From NCBI GenBank assembly GCA_046765875.1, contig JBKPSJ010000199.1, forward strand, positions 1-20,394: a stretch of DNA of 20,394 bases. Direction: 5' to 3'. Below, in pieces: positions 6,540 through 12,744 of the stretch. Origin of the DNA: DASRHY01 sp046765875 (lineage in GTDB: Bacteria > Actinomycetota > Actinomycetes > Propionibacteriales > Kribbellaceae). Made by a program: the position numbers and the translations under genes. The first letter of the stretch is position 1. Every line of letters starts with the position of its first letter. The notes under the pieces are model-generated. The model did no database searches and was not told the DNA's origin. It saw nothing but the letters and a program-made list of their open reading frames with translations.

Positions 6540-8027
6540 TTACCGGAATGCCGCGATCACTGGAGTCATGCGTTCGAGCGGCTGGGGTCCGGTCAGGTCG
6601 GCCAGCCGGACGATCACCTCGCCGGCGCCGGCCTCGGCCAACTCGCGGAACCGGCCGATCTGGTCCACCGGCGTACCGGCGTTCACCGCCGCGGCATAGG
6701 CCGCCGGGTCCTGCCTTTGCGGCCTGAGTTCTTCGATCAGCGCGGATAGGTGCCGGTCATCGTCGCCGACCAGGATTGTCGACAGGTGCGTCATGGTCAC
6801 CTCGGCCGGGTCGCGACCCACATCGACGCAGTGCTTTCGCAGCACGTCAGCCTTGTGCCGGACGGCTGCGGCACCGCCGAACACGTTCGCGGCATCGGCG
6901 TACCGGGCCGCGAGCCGCAAGGTCCGGCGCTCGCCACCGCCGCCGAGCAGCACCGGCAGATGCTCCTGCACCGGCCGCGGGTAGCAGGAGGTGTCCGGCA
7001 CTGTCAGCACCTTGCCCTTGAACGGCTTGCCGCCTGGACCCCACAACACAGGAAGCAGTTGGAGCGCGTCTTCGAGCAGCAGGTACCGCCGGTCGACTGG
7101 CGGGAAGTCCCAGCCGTACGCTTTGTGCTCGGCTGCGAACCAGGCCAGCCCGAGCCCGCATACCGCCCGGCCGCCGCTGAGGACGTCGAGGGTCGCCGCG
7201 ATCTTGCCGAGGTGGGCGACGTTCCGGTACGTGATGCCGCTGACCAGGGTGCCGAGCCGGACCCGTTCTGTGCATGCGGCCAGATAGGACAGCGTGGTCC
7301 AGGACTCCAGGAAGTCGTCCCAGGCCCGGCCGACCTGCGGGATCTGCCGGAAGTGGTCCATCACGTAGATCGCGTCGAACCCGGCCTCCTCGGCCGTGGT
7401 CGCGATCGAGCGGATCCACCGGCCGGTCTCCGCCTTCCCGCCCGGGTGGTTGAAGGCGCCGATCTGCAGCCCGAACCGCAGCCCTGTCGGCTCGTCGCGC
7501 TGCCGGTCCGCGGCCGCCGCGGCGTCGACGAACGCCTCCGGTACGACCCGGACCACCTGCGGGGTCAGCACCTCGTCGTACCCCTCACCGGCGAGCAGGT
7601 CCTTGGTCGCGGCCCAGGTGCGCAACTGGCTGGTGAGCACGTCGGCCGGGATCCGCTTGGGCCGGCCGCGGTTGCGGGCCCGGCACTCGGCGGCCGGCGT
7701 GTCGAACGCGACGGCGACGCACGGCATCCCGTGCTCGCGGGCCAGTCGCAGCCAGCCGGTACGCCGCTCCGCGTCGAGCCCGAGGGTGTCGATCACCGTC
7801 GTCAGCCTCCGGGACAGCCGGCGGCGTACGACCTCGTCGAGCACGACGAACGCGTCGGTGCTGGCCGCGATGTCGTCCTCGCCGGAGCCGACCAGTGCGC
7901 GCAGCCTGTCGCTGGACACGATGCTCGTGGCCGGGAAGTGCGCGTCGGCCCAGGTCGTCTTGCCCGATGCCCCCGGCCCGGCCAGCACCACGACGCACGG
8001 CGAAGGCAGGTGCAACGCTTCGCTCAT
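6540..8027 (-). CDS. Fusion of Pnkp-like polynucleotide kinase module and LLM-class oxidoreductase
   Basis: The 495-residue product has two domains. Residues 10-165 are a P-loop kinase of the AAA_33/Pnkp type: Walker A GPGASGKTT (17-25), then FPATSIVSSDRLRALVGSGEDD (31-52), where D40 and R43 fit the catalytic Asp and phosphate-binding Arg, TTVIDTLG (76-83) in place of the usual TVVDATN, VAVAFDTPAAECRARNRGRP (104-123) and a lid region. This layout matches the 5'-OH kinase module of bacterial Pnkp. An Ala-rich linker (168-182) leads to a complete LLM TIM barrel (184-495) with MDHFRQIP, GGRAVCGLGLAWF, LPVLLGGGGERRTL and DVGRDPAEVT, close in style to the separate LLM gene at 1859-2698. The start is ATG 8027. 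TACGAT (8034-8039) ends six bases upstream, so it is probably leaderless. The substrate of neither half is known. Confidence 0.87.
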   Translation of the reverse strand: MSEALHLPSPCVVVLAGPGASGKTTWADAHFPATSIVSSDRLRALVGSGEDDIAASTDAFVVLDEVVRRRLSRRLTTVIDTLGLDAERRTGWLRLAREHGMPCVAVAFDTPAAECRARNRGRPKRIPADVLTSQLRTWAATKDLLAGEGYDEVLTPQVVRVVPEAFVDAAAAADRQRDEPTGLRFGLQIGAFNHPGGKAETGRWIRSIATTAEEAGFDAIYVMDHFRQIPQVGRAWDDFLESWTTLSYLAACTERVRLGTLVSGITYRNVAHLGKIAATLDVLSGGRAVCGLGLAWFAAEHKAYGWDFPPVDRRYLLLEDALQLLPVLWGPGGKPFKGKVLTVPDTSCYPRPVQEHLPVLLGGGGERRTLRLAARYADAANVFGGAAAVRHKADVLRKHCVDVGRDPAEVTMTHLSTILVGDDDRHLSALIEELRPQRQDPAAYAAAVNAGTPVDQIGRFRELAEAGAGEVIVRLADLTGPQPLERMTPVIAAFR

Positions 8028-8033
8028 GGCGGC

Positions 8034-8052
8034 ATCGTAGGCACCGTAGGCT
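8034..8052. promoter_or_regulatory. Back-to-back -10 elements of a divergent pair
   Basis: The minus-strand TACGAT (8034-8039) ends six bases before ATG 8027. The plus-strand TAGGCT (8047-8052) ends seven bases before GTG 8060. Both fit TAnnnT elements of leaderless transcripts. The elements are seven bases apart, so two polymerases could hardly occupy the region together. No convincing -35 boxes are visible. Confidence 0.5.
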
Positions 8053-8059
8053 GTGGGGG

Positions 8060-8623
8060 GTGCGCTTGTTCGTCGCCGTGGTCCCGCCGCCGGAGGTGGT
8101 CGACCACCTGGCCGAGTTCGTCGAGCCGCGGCGCGACCATCCCGACGAGGACCTGCGCTGGGCGGCCACGGAGAACTGGCACGTCACGCTGGCGTTCCTC
8201 GGCGAGGTGCCCGAACGCAAGACCGACGAGCTGGAGGAGCGGCTGGAACGAGCCGCCCACCGCCGTCCGGCGATGCGGCTGCGGATCGGTGGCGCGGGCG
8301 CGTTCCCGAACGCGGCCGCGGCCCGGGTGCTGTGGACCGGCGTGGATGGCGACCGGCAGGCGCTGTCGCGGCTGGCGACCGGGGCCCGGGCGGCGGCGAA
8401 CCGCGCCGGGGTCGAGGTGGCGGGCCGGCGGTTCAACCCGCACATCACGCTGGCGCGGACAAGGCGCCCGGTCGACGTCACCCGCTGGCTGCGGATCTTC
8501 GACGGGTACGCCGGACCGGAGTGGACCGCGGACAGTATCGAGTTGATCTCGTCGCGTCTCGGCCAGGGTGCCAACCGAGGATCGGCCTATGACAGTCTGG
8601 GCGAATGGCCGTTGTTAGGTTAG
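8060..8623 (+). CDS. thpR: RNA 2',3'-cyclic phosphodiesterase (2H family, ThpR/LigT)
   Basis: This 187-residue 2H phosphoesterase carries the two signature HxTx motifs, H41-V-T-L in NWHVTLAFLG and H128-I-T-L in NPHITLART, spaced as in ThpR. The family opens 2',3'-cyclic phosphate ends of RNA to 2'-phosphate and can also join tRNA halves by 2'-5' linkage in vitro. The usual opening RLFVAVVPP starts directly after GTG 8060, which is the chosen start. The GGGGG run before it may act in ribosome binding, or the mRNA may be leaderless from TAGGCT. The gene is divergent from the Pnkp-like kinase fusion by 32 bp, which suggests a shared link to RNA end processing. Its stop codon lies inside the first iron box of the efe operon. 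Confidence 0.92.
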   Translation: MRLFVAVVPPPEVVDHLAEFVEPRRDHPDEDLRWAATENWHVTLAFLGEVPERKTDELEERLERAAHRRPAMRLRIGGAGAFPNAAAARVLWTGVDGDRQALSRLATGARAAANRAGVEVAGRRFNPHITLARTRRPVDVTRWLRIFDGYAGPEWTADSIELISSRLGQGANRGSAYDSLGEWPLLG

Positions 8624-8653
8624 CCTACGGTTGTTTAGCCTAGCCTTAGCTCA
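8615..8653 (+). promoter_or_regulatory. Tandem DtxR/IdeR-like iron boxes of the efe operon
   Basis: TTAGGTTAGCCTA at 8615-8627 matches the first 13 bases of the 19-bp actinobacterial iron box, with the right part degenerate (to 8633). A second copy, TTAGCCTAGCCTTAGCT, begins at 8635 and differs at about four positions. The two are offset by 20 bp and lie 27-65 bp before the efeU start. Binding by a DtxR/IdeR-type repressor with iron would silence efeUOB in iron-replete cells. The thpR stop TAG (8621-8623) is part of the first box. Confidence 0.78.
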
Positions 8654-8679
8654 AGTCGTCGTCGTAGGGACTCATCACC

Positions 8680-9528
8680 GTGCTCGCCAACTTCCTGATC
8701 GGCCTGCGTGAAGGACTCGAGGCATCCCTGGTCGTCAGCATTCTCGCGACCTTCCTGGTCAAATCCGGCCATCGGGACCGGCTCAGACACGTCTGGTACG
8801 GCGTCATCGCGGCGCTCCTGGTCGCAGCCGGCGCCTGGGGTCTGCTGCAGTTCGTCACCGCGCTGACGGCGAAGTCGTTCACCACCCAGGAGACCGTCGG
8901 CGGGTTCATGTCGATCGCCGCCGTGGGCTTCGTCACCTGGATGATCTTCTGGATGCGCCGGGCGTCGCGCACGATCGCCGGCGAACTGCGCGAACGGATG
9001 AACCAGGCTCTCGAGGTCGGCACCGGCGCGGTCGTCCTGCTGGCCTTCCTGGCGGTGTTCCGCGAGAGCATCGAGACCGCGTTCATCGTGTACGCATCGG
9101 CAGCTACGGCGTCCACCGCGACACCGTTCATCGGCGTCATCCTCGGACTGGCCGCGGCTGTCGTGCTCGGCGTGCTGATCTACCGCGGCGCGGTGAAGAT
9201 CAACCTCGGCATGTTCTTCAAGTGGACCGGGGCGATCCTCGTACTTGTTGCCGCCGGCATCTTCGCGTACGGCTTCCACGACCTGCAGGAGGCCGGCATC
9301 CTGCCCGGGCTGAACACGGTGGCGTTCGACATCTCCGGGACGATCCCGCCGGACAGCTGGTACGGCGTACTGCTGAAGGGCATCTTCAACTTCAACCCGG
9401 CACCGACCGTGATCGAGGCGATCGCCTGGCTGGCGTACCTGATCCCGGTGATGGTGCTGTACCTGCGCCCGGCCCGTCCGCGCCCTGCCCGCCCGGCACC
9501 CGCCACCGTGTCGACGAAGGCCGCCTGA
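8680..9528 (+). CDS. efeU: EfeU iron permease (FTR1/OFeT family)
   Basis: EfeU is the membrane channel of the EfeUOB iron importer, related to yeast Ftr1. The 282-residue protein has about seven TM helices. The two iron-ligand REXXE motifs are intact: R10-E11-G-L-E14 in the first helix and R128-E129-S-I-E132 in the fourth. The tail is Pro/Arg-rich and probably cytoplasmic. The start is GTG 8680 with AGGGA about nine bases upstream. It is the first gene of the operon, 31 bp before efeO, and sits behind the iron boxes, so iron repression is expected. Length and topology are normal for the family. Confidence 0.95.
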   Translation: MLANFLIGLREGLEASLVVSILATFLVKSGHRDRLRHVWYGVIAALLVAAGAWGLLQFVTALTAKSFTTQETVGGFMSIAAVGFVTWMIFWMRRASRTIAGELRERMNQALEVGTGAVVLLAFLAVFRESIETAFIVYASAATASTATPFIGVILGLAAAVVLGVLIYRGAVKINLGMFFKWTGAILVLVAAGIFAYGFHDLQEAGILPGLNTVAFDISGTIPPDSWYGVLLKGIFNFNPAPTVIEAIAWLAYLIPVMVLYLRPARPRPARPAPATVSTKAA

Positions 9529-9559
9529 CCCGCTCATGTCCGAGGAGAAGACGTTCACC

Positions 9560-10705
9560 ATGCCCAGTCCCCGTCTCGCCGCCGCCCTGAGCGCCCCGGT
9601 CCTGGTCGCCGTCCTCGCCGGCTGCGCGAACGACGAGACCGTCGCCGGCTCCGGCAACGGCACCGGGCCGGTCACCGTCACCGTCACCGCCAGCGACACC
9701 GAGTGCAAGCTGAGCCGCTCGGAGGTCCGGTCGGGCACCAACACGTTCAGCGTGACCAACGGCGGGAGCAAGGTCACCGAGTTCTACGTGTACGGCGAGG
9801 GTGACCGGGTGATGGGCGAGGTGGAGAACATCGGCCCGGGCCTCAAGCGCGAGCTGATCGTCGAGCTCCCGTCGGGCACGTACCAGACGGCATGCAAGCC
9901 CGGCATGGTCGGTAACGGCATCCGCGGCGAGCTGACGGTGACCGGTGACACGGCGGCGCAGTCCGACACCGACGCCGCGCTCAAGCAGGCCGGAGCCGAC
10001 TACAAGCGCTACATCACCTCCCAGTCGGTCGCGTTGGAGCAGAAGACCGCCGAGTTCGTCGCCGCGGTCAAGGCCGGCGATGTCGCCAAGTCCAAGGCCC
10101 TGTTCCCGGTCGCACGGAGCTACTGGGAGCGCATCGAGCCGGTGGCGGAGTCCTTCGGCGACCTCGACCCGAAGATCGATGCCCGGGTCAACGACGTCGA
10201 GCCCGGCACCCGGTGGACCGGCTTCCATCGGATCGAGAAGGCGCTGTGGGAGTCGAACAGCACGGCCGGGATGGCGACGTACGCCGACCGGCTGCTCGCC
10301 GACGTCAAGGCCGTCGCGGCGAAGGCGAAGGCGGTGACGCTCAACCCGCTGCAACTGGCCAACGGCGCCAAGGAACTGCTCGACGAGGTCGCCACCGGCA
10401 AGATCACCGGCGAGGAGGACCGCTACTCGCACACCGACCTGTGGGACTTCCAGGCCAACGTGGAGGGCTCGCAGGCGGCGATCCAGGCGCTGCGGCCGGC
10501 GCTGCAGCAGCGTGACCCCGCACTGGTCAAGACGCTCGACACGAACTTCAAGGCCGTGCTCGCCTCCGTCGACAAGTACCGCCAGGGCGACGGCTTCATC
10601 TCGTACGACAAGGTGTCGCAGGCCGAGCGCAAGCAGCTCAGCACGACGCTGGACGCACTGGCCGAGCCGGTCAGCAAGGTCGCCGCCGTGGTGGCGGGCA
10701 GGTGA
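9560..10705 (+). CDS. efeO: EfeO iron-binding lipoprotein (cupredoxin-M75)
   Basis: EfeO captures iron outside the membrane and delivers it to EfeU. The 381-residue product begins with a lipoprotein signal whose lipobox LAGC places the lipidated Cys at residue 22. A cupredoxin-like domain spans about 40-130 (NTFSVTNGGSKVTEFYVYGE and GTYQTACKPGMVGNG). A C-terminal M75/imelysin-like helical domain (about 140-381) contains the HxxE metal motif H223-R-I-E226 in GFHRIEKALWES. The start is ATG 9560, 11 bases after GAGGAGA. An in-frame ATG at 9536 lies before that ribosome site and would put a charged extension on the signal peptide. Its stop overlaps the efeB GTG by four bases. Confidence 0.94.
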   Translation: MPSPRLAAALSAPVLVAVLAGCANDETVAGSGNGTGPVTVTVTASDTECKLSRSEVRSGTNTFSVTNGGSKVTEFYVYGEGDRVMGEVENIGPGLKRELIVELPSGTYQTACKPGMVGNGIRGELTVTGDTAAQSDTDAALKQAGADYKRYITSQSVALEQKTAEFVAAVKAGDVAKSKALFPVARSYWERIEPVAESFGDLDPKIDARVNDVEPGTRWTGFHRIEKALWESNSTAGMATYADRLLADVKAVAAKAKAVTLNPLQLANGAKELLDEVATGKITGEEDRYSHTDLWDFQANVEGSQAAIQALRPALQQRDPALVKTLDTNFKAVLASVDKYRQGDGFISYDKVSQAERKQLSTTLDALAEPVSKVAAVVAGR

Positions 10706-11970
10706 CGTCCGTACCCGGTATCTCCCGTCGTCGCCTGTTCGGCGCTGCGGGAGCGGCCGTTGCCGCCGGCGGCGTCGGCGGGTACGCGCTCTACGCGGCG
10801 GCGTCGGAGAACGGCAAGCCGGCGCCGGACGACGCGGCCGCGGTCGACTTCTACGGACCGCACCAGGCGGGCATCGTCACGCCGGCGCAGGACCGGCTGC
10901 ACTTCGCGACGTTCGACCTGATGCCCGGCGCGACCCGTGACTCGCTGATCCAGTTGCTGAAGGACTGGACCGGCGCGGCGGCCAAGATGACCGCCGGCCA
11001 CGACGTCGGCGAGTTCGGCGCGGTATCCGGACCGGTCGACGCCCCGCCGGACGACACCGGCGAGGCGCTCGGGCTGCCGCCGTCCCAGCTCACCCTCACC
11101 GTCGGGTTCGGGCCGGGCATGTTCACCGACACCCGCGGCCGGGACCGGTTCAAGCTGACCGGCCGCCGGCCACCGGCGCTGATCGACCTGCCGCCCTTCG
11201 TCGGCGACGAACTGGTGCCTGAGCGCTGCGGTGGCGACCTGGCGGTCCAGGCCTGTGCGGACGACCCGCAGGTCGCTGTGCACGCGATCCGCAACATGGC
11301 CCGGATCGCCTTCGGTATCGCGACGGTGCGGTACTCCCAGCTCGGCTTCGGCCGGACCTCGTCCACCTCGCGGGCGCAGACCACGCCGCGCAACATGATG
11401 GGCTTCAAGGACGGCACCCGGAACCTCAAGCTCGAGGACACCGCCAAACTCGACCAGCAGCTGTGGGTGCAGCCCGGCGACGGCCCGGACTGGATGATCG
11501 GCGGCTCGTACCTGGTGGCGCGCCGGATCCGGATGACGATCGAGACCTGGGACCGTACGTCGCTCGCCGAGCAGGAAGCGATCATCGGCAGGCACAAGGG
11601 CAGCGGAGCCCCACTCGGTAAAGCCGACGAGTTCGATGAGCCGGACTTCACGGCCAAGGACGCCAAGGGCCAGCCACGCTTCACTCCGGCCGCGCACATC
11701 CGGATGGCCAACCCGTCGGCGAACAAGGGCGCCGAACTGCTCCGCCGCGGCTACAACTTCGTCGACGGCACCGACGGACTCGGCCGCCTCGACGCCGGAC
11801 TGTTCTTCCTGGCGTACCAGCGCGACCCGCGCAAGCAGTTCGTCCAGGTCCAGCGCAACCTGTCCAAGGACAGCCTGAACGAGTACATCAGGCACGTCGG
11901 CTCCGGCATCTTCGCCTGCCCGCCCGGCGTCCACCAAGGCACCTTCTGGGGCGAGCCCCTCTTCACCTGA
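10702..11970 (+). CDS. efeB: EfeB, Tat-exported DyP-type heme peroxidase
   Basis: EfeB is the peroxidase partner of the Efe system, proposed to oxidise ferrous iron or handle heme outside the cell membrane. The 422-residue preprotein starts with a twin-arginine signal (SRRRLFGAAG at 8-17, then an Ala/Gly core). The DyP signature GFKDGTRN is at 234-241, with D237 as distal catalytic residue. The proximal heme His is H332 in HIRMANP, and a conserved Arg is present in LVARRIRMTIETWDR. It starts at GTG 10702, overlapping the efeO TGA in a GTGA junction, so translation is coupled. It is the last gene of the operon, and no strong terminator is seen before the VapBC promoter. Confidence 0.94.
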   Translation: MTSVPGISRRRLFGAAGAAVAAGGVGGYALYAAASENGKPAPDDAAAVDFYGPHQAGIVTPAQDRLHFATFDLMPGATRDSLIQLLKDWTGAAAKMTAGHDVGEFGAVSGPVDAPPDDTGEALGLPPSQLTLTVGFGPGMFTDTRGRDRFKLTGRRPPALIDLPPFVGDELVPERCGGDLAVQACADDPQVAVHAIRNMARIAFGIATVRYSQLGFGRTSSTSRAQTTPRNMMGFKDGTRNLKLEDTAKLDQQLWVQPGDGPDWMIGGSYLVARRIRMTIETWDRTSLAEQEAIIGRHKGSGAPLGKADEFDEPDFTAKDAKGQPRFTPAAHIRMANPSANKGAELLRRGYNFVDGTDGLGRLDAGLFFLAYQRDPRKQFVQVQRNLSKDSLNEYIRHVGSGIFACPPGVHQGTFWGEPLFT

Positions 11971-11975
11971 GCCGC

Positions 11976-12002
11976 TATCCTTACTTTGGTCGAAAAGTAA
12001 GG
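11976..12002 (+). promoter_or_regulatory. vapB promoter with perfect 9-bp inverted repeat
   Basis: CCTTACTTT (11979-11987) and AAAGTAAGG (11994-12002) are perfect inverted repeats around GGTCGA. The left arm overlaps -10-like TATCCT (11976-11981) and TACTTT (11982-11987). The right arm contains most of the AAGGAG ribosome site (11998-12003). It may be the autoregulatory operator of the VapB protein or an mRNA hairpin hiding the ribosome site. Less likely it ends the efe transcript. Confidence 0.6.
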
Positions 12003-12010
12003 AGATGCTG

Positions 12011-12259
12011 ATGGAGGCAGTGGCGCGGATCACCGCGAAGGGCCAGGTGACGATCCCGAACTCCGTGCGCACGGCGCTCGGTCTGCACGTCGGCGACGCC
12101 GTGGTGTTCCGCCTGGAAGGGGACCACGCGTCGATGCGGCCGACCAGGGAGTTGATCGAGCTCGCCGGCAGCGTCGAGGTCCCCGCCGCGAAGCGTGGTA
12201 CGTCGTGGGACAAGATCCTGAGTGAGACGCGGGCGAAGAGAGCAGGCAAGCGTCGCTGA
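12011..12259 (+). CDS. vapB: AbrB/SpoVT-type antitoxin (VapB)
   Basis: This 82-residue protein begins with the swapped-hairpin AbrB DNA-binding fold: ARITAKGQVTIPNSVRTALGLHVGDAVVF, here at about residues 4-33. The basic, less ordered C-terminal half (SWDKILSETRAKRAGKRR) would wrap and inhibit the PIN toxin. ATG 12011 has AAGGAG seven bases upstream; the ATG at 12005 is almost on top of that ribosome site and is less likely. The toxin gene follows after two bases. Together they form a type II toxin-antitoxin pair, and the upstream inverted repeat is a likely self-repression site. Confidence 0.88.
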   Translation: MEAVARITAKGQVTIPNSVRTALGLHVGDAVVFRLEGDHASMRPTRELIELAGSVEVPAAKRGTSWDKILSETRAKRAGKRR

Positions 12260-12261
12260 CC

Positions 12262-12648
12262 ATGTTCGTCGACACCAACATCCTCATCAGGCACCTGACG
12301 AACGACCCACGCAGACAGGCAAGGCGGGCGACTGCTTTCCTGCAATCCGCCGACGAGTTGCTGCTGGCAGATCCGATCGTCGCGGAGACGGTGTACGTCC
12401 TCGAATCGTTCTATGACGTGCCACGGGCGCGGGTGGCCGAGCTGATCCGCAGCATTCTGGCCTACGAGCCGATCAAGGTCATTGACCGCGACCTGTTGCT
12501 GAGGGCGGTCGAGATCTACGAGGTGCACCGGATCGACTTCGCCGAGGCCTACCTCGCTGCCAGCGCCGAGGTCACAGGCGTCGGCGAGGTGGCTTCGTTC
12601 GACCGTTCGATCGATCGGGTACGGACGATCCGCCGGGTGGAGCCGTAG
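12262..12648 (+). CDS. vapC: PIN-domain ribonuclease toxin (VapC)
   Basis: This 128-residue PIN nuclease is expected to cleave RNA with Mg2+ or Mn2+ when its antitoxin is degraded. The acidic active-site residues are in place: D4 (FVDTNILIRHL), E42 (VAETVYVLES), D92 (IDFAEAYLAA) and D114 (ASFDRSID). The length is normal for VapC. It begins two bases after the vapB stop, so the genes are co-translated. The RNA target cannot be read from sequence. Its TAG stop (12646-12648) is the first half of a TAGCCT -10-like element for the next transcript. Confidence 0.9.
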   Translation: MFVDTNILIRHLTNDPRRQARRATAFLQSADELLLADPIVAETVYVLESFYDVPRARVAELIRSILAYEPIKVIDRDLLLRAVEIYEVHRIDFAEAYLAASAEVTGVGEVASFDRSIDRVRTIRRVEP

Positions 12649-12651
12649 CCT
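12646..12651 (+). promoter_or_regulatory. -10-like element before the short membrane ORF
   Basis: TAGCCT includes the vapC stop codon and ends six bases before ATG 12658, as expected for a leaderless transcript. No good -35 box is visible (GGACGA lies 17 bp upstream). Confidence 0.4.
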
Positions 12652-12657
12652 GGATGG

Positions 12658-12744
12658 ATGGATCCGAGGACGCGGCGGCGGGTGACGACGGCGGTCCTCG
12701 TGCTGCTCGTCGGCATCGTCGTGATCGCCGCGCTGGTGCGATGA
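12658..12744 (+). CDS. Predicted 28-residue single-helix membrane peptide
   Basis: The ORF from ATG 12658 encodes a basic start (MDPRTRRR) followed by one hydrophobic stretch (VTTAVLVLLVGIVVIAALVR), a classic small membrane protein of about one helix. The stop TGA (12742-12744) overlaps the ATG of the next gene in an ATGA junction, which implies coupled translation. A TAGCCT element six bases upstream suggests a leaderless mRNA. The overlapping frame from ATG 12654 would instead add 29 charged residues to the downstream protein and looks less natural. The function is unknown. The small protein may assist or partner the downstream membrane protein. Confidence 0.55.
   Translation: MDPRTRRRVTTAVLVLLVGIVVIAALVR

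Noticed and set aside
6750..8546. Long plus-strand open frame opposite the kinase-LLM gene
   Set aside because: It has no recognisable domains and is rich in Arg, Pro and Gly; the minus-strand product has full Pnkp-like and LLM motifs.
12654..12740. N-terminal extension of the membrane protein from ATG 12654
   Set aside because: The added residues are charged and irregular, while the overlapping frame from 12658 gives a clean membrane helix ending in an ATGA overlap. Not fully excluded.
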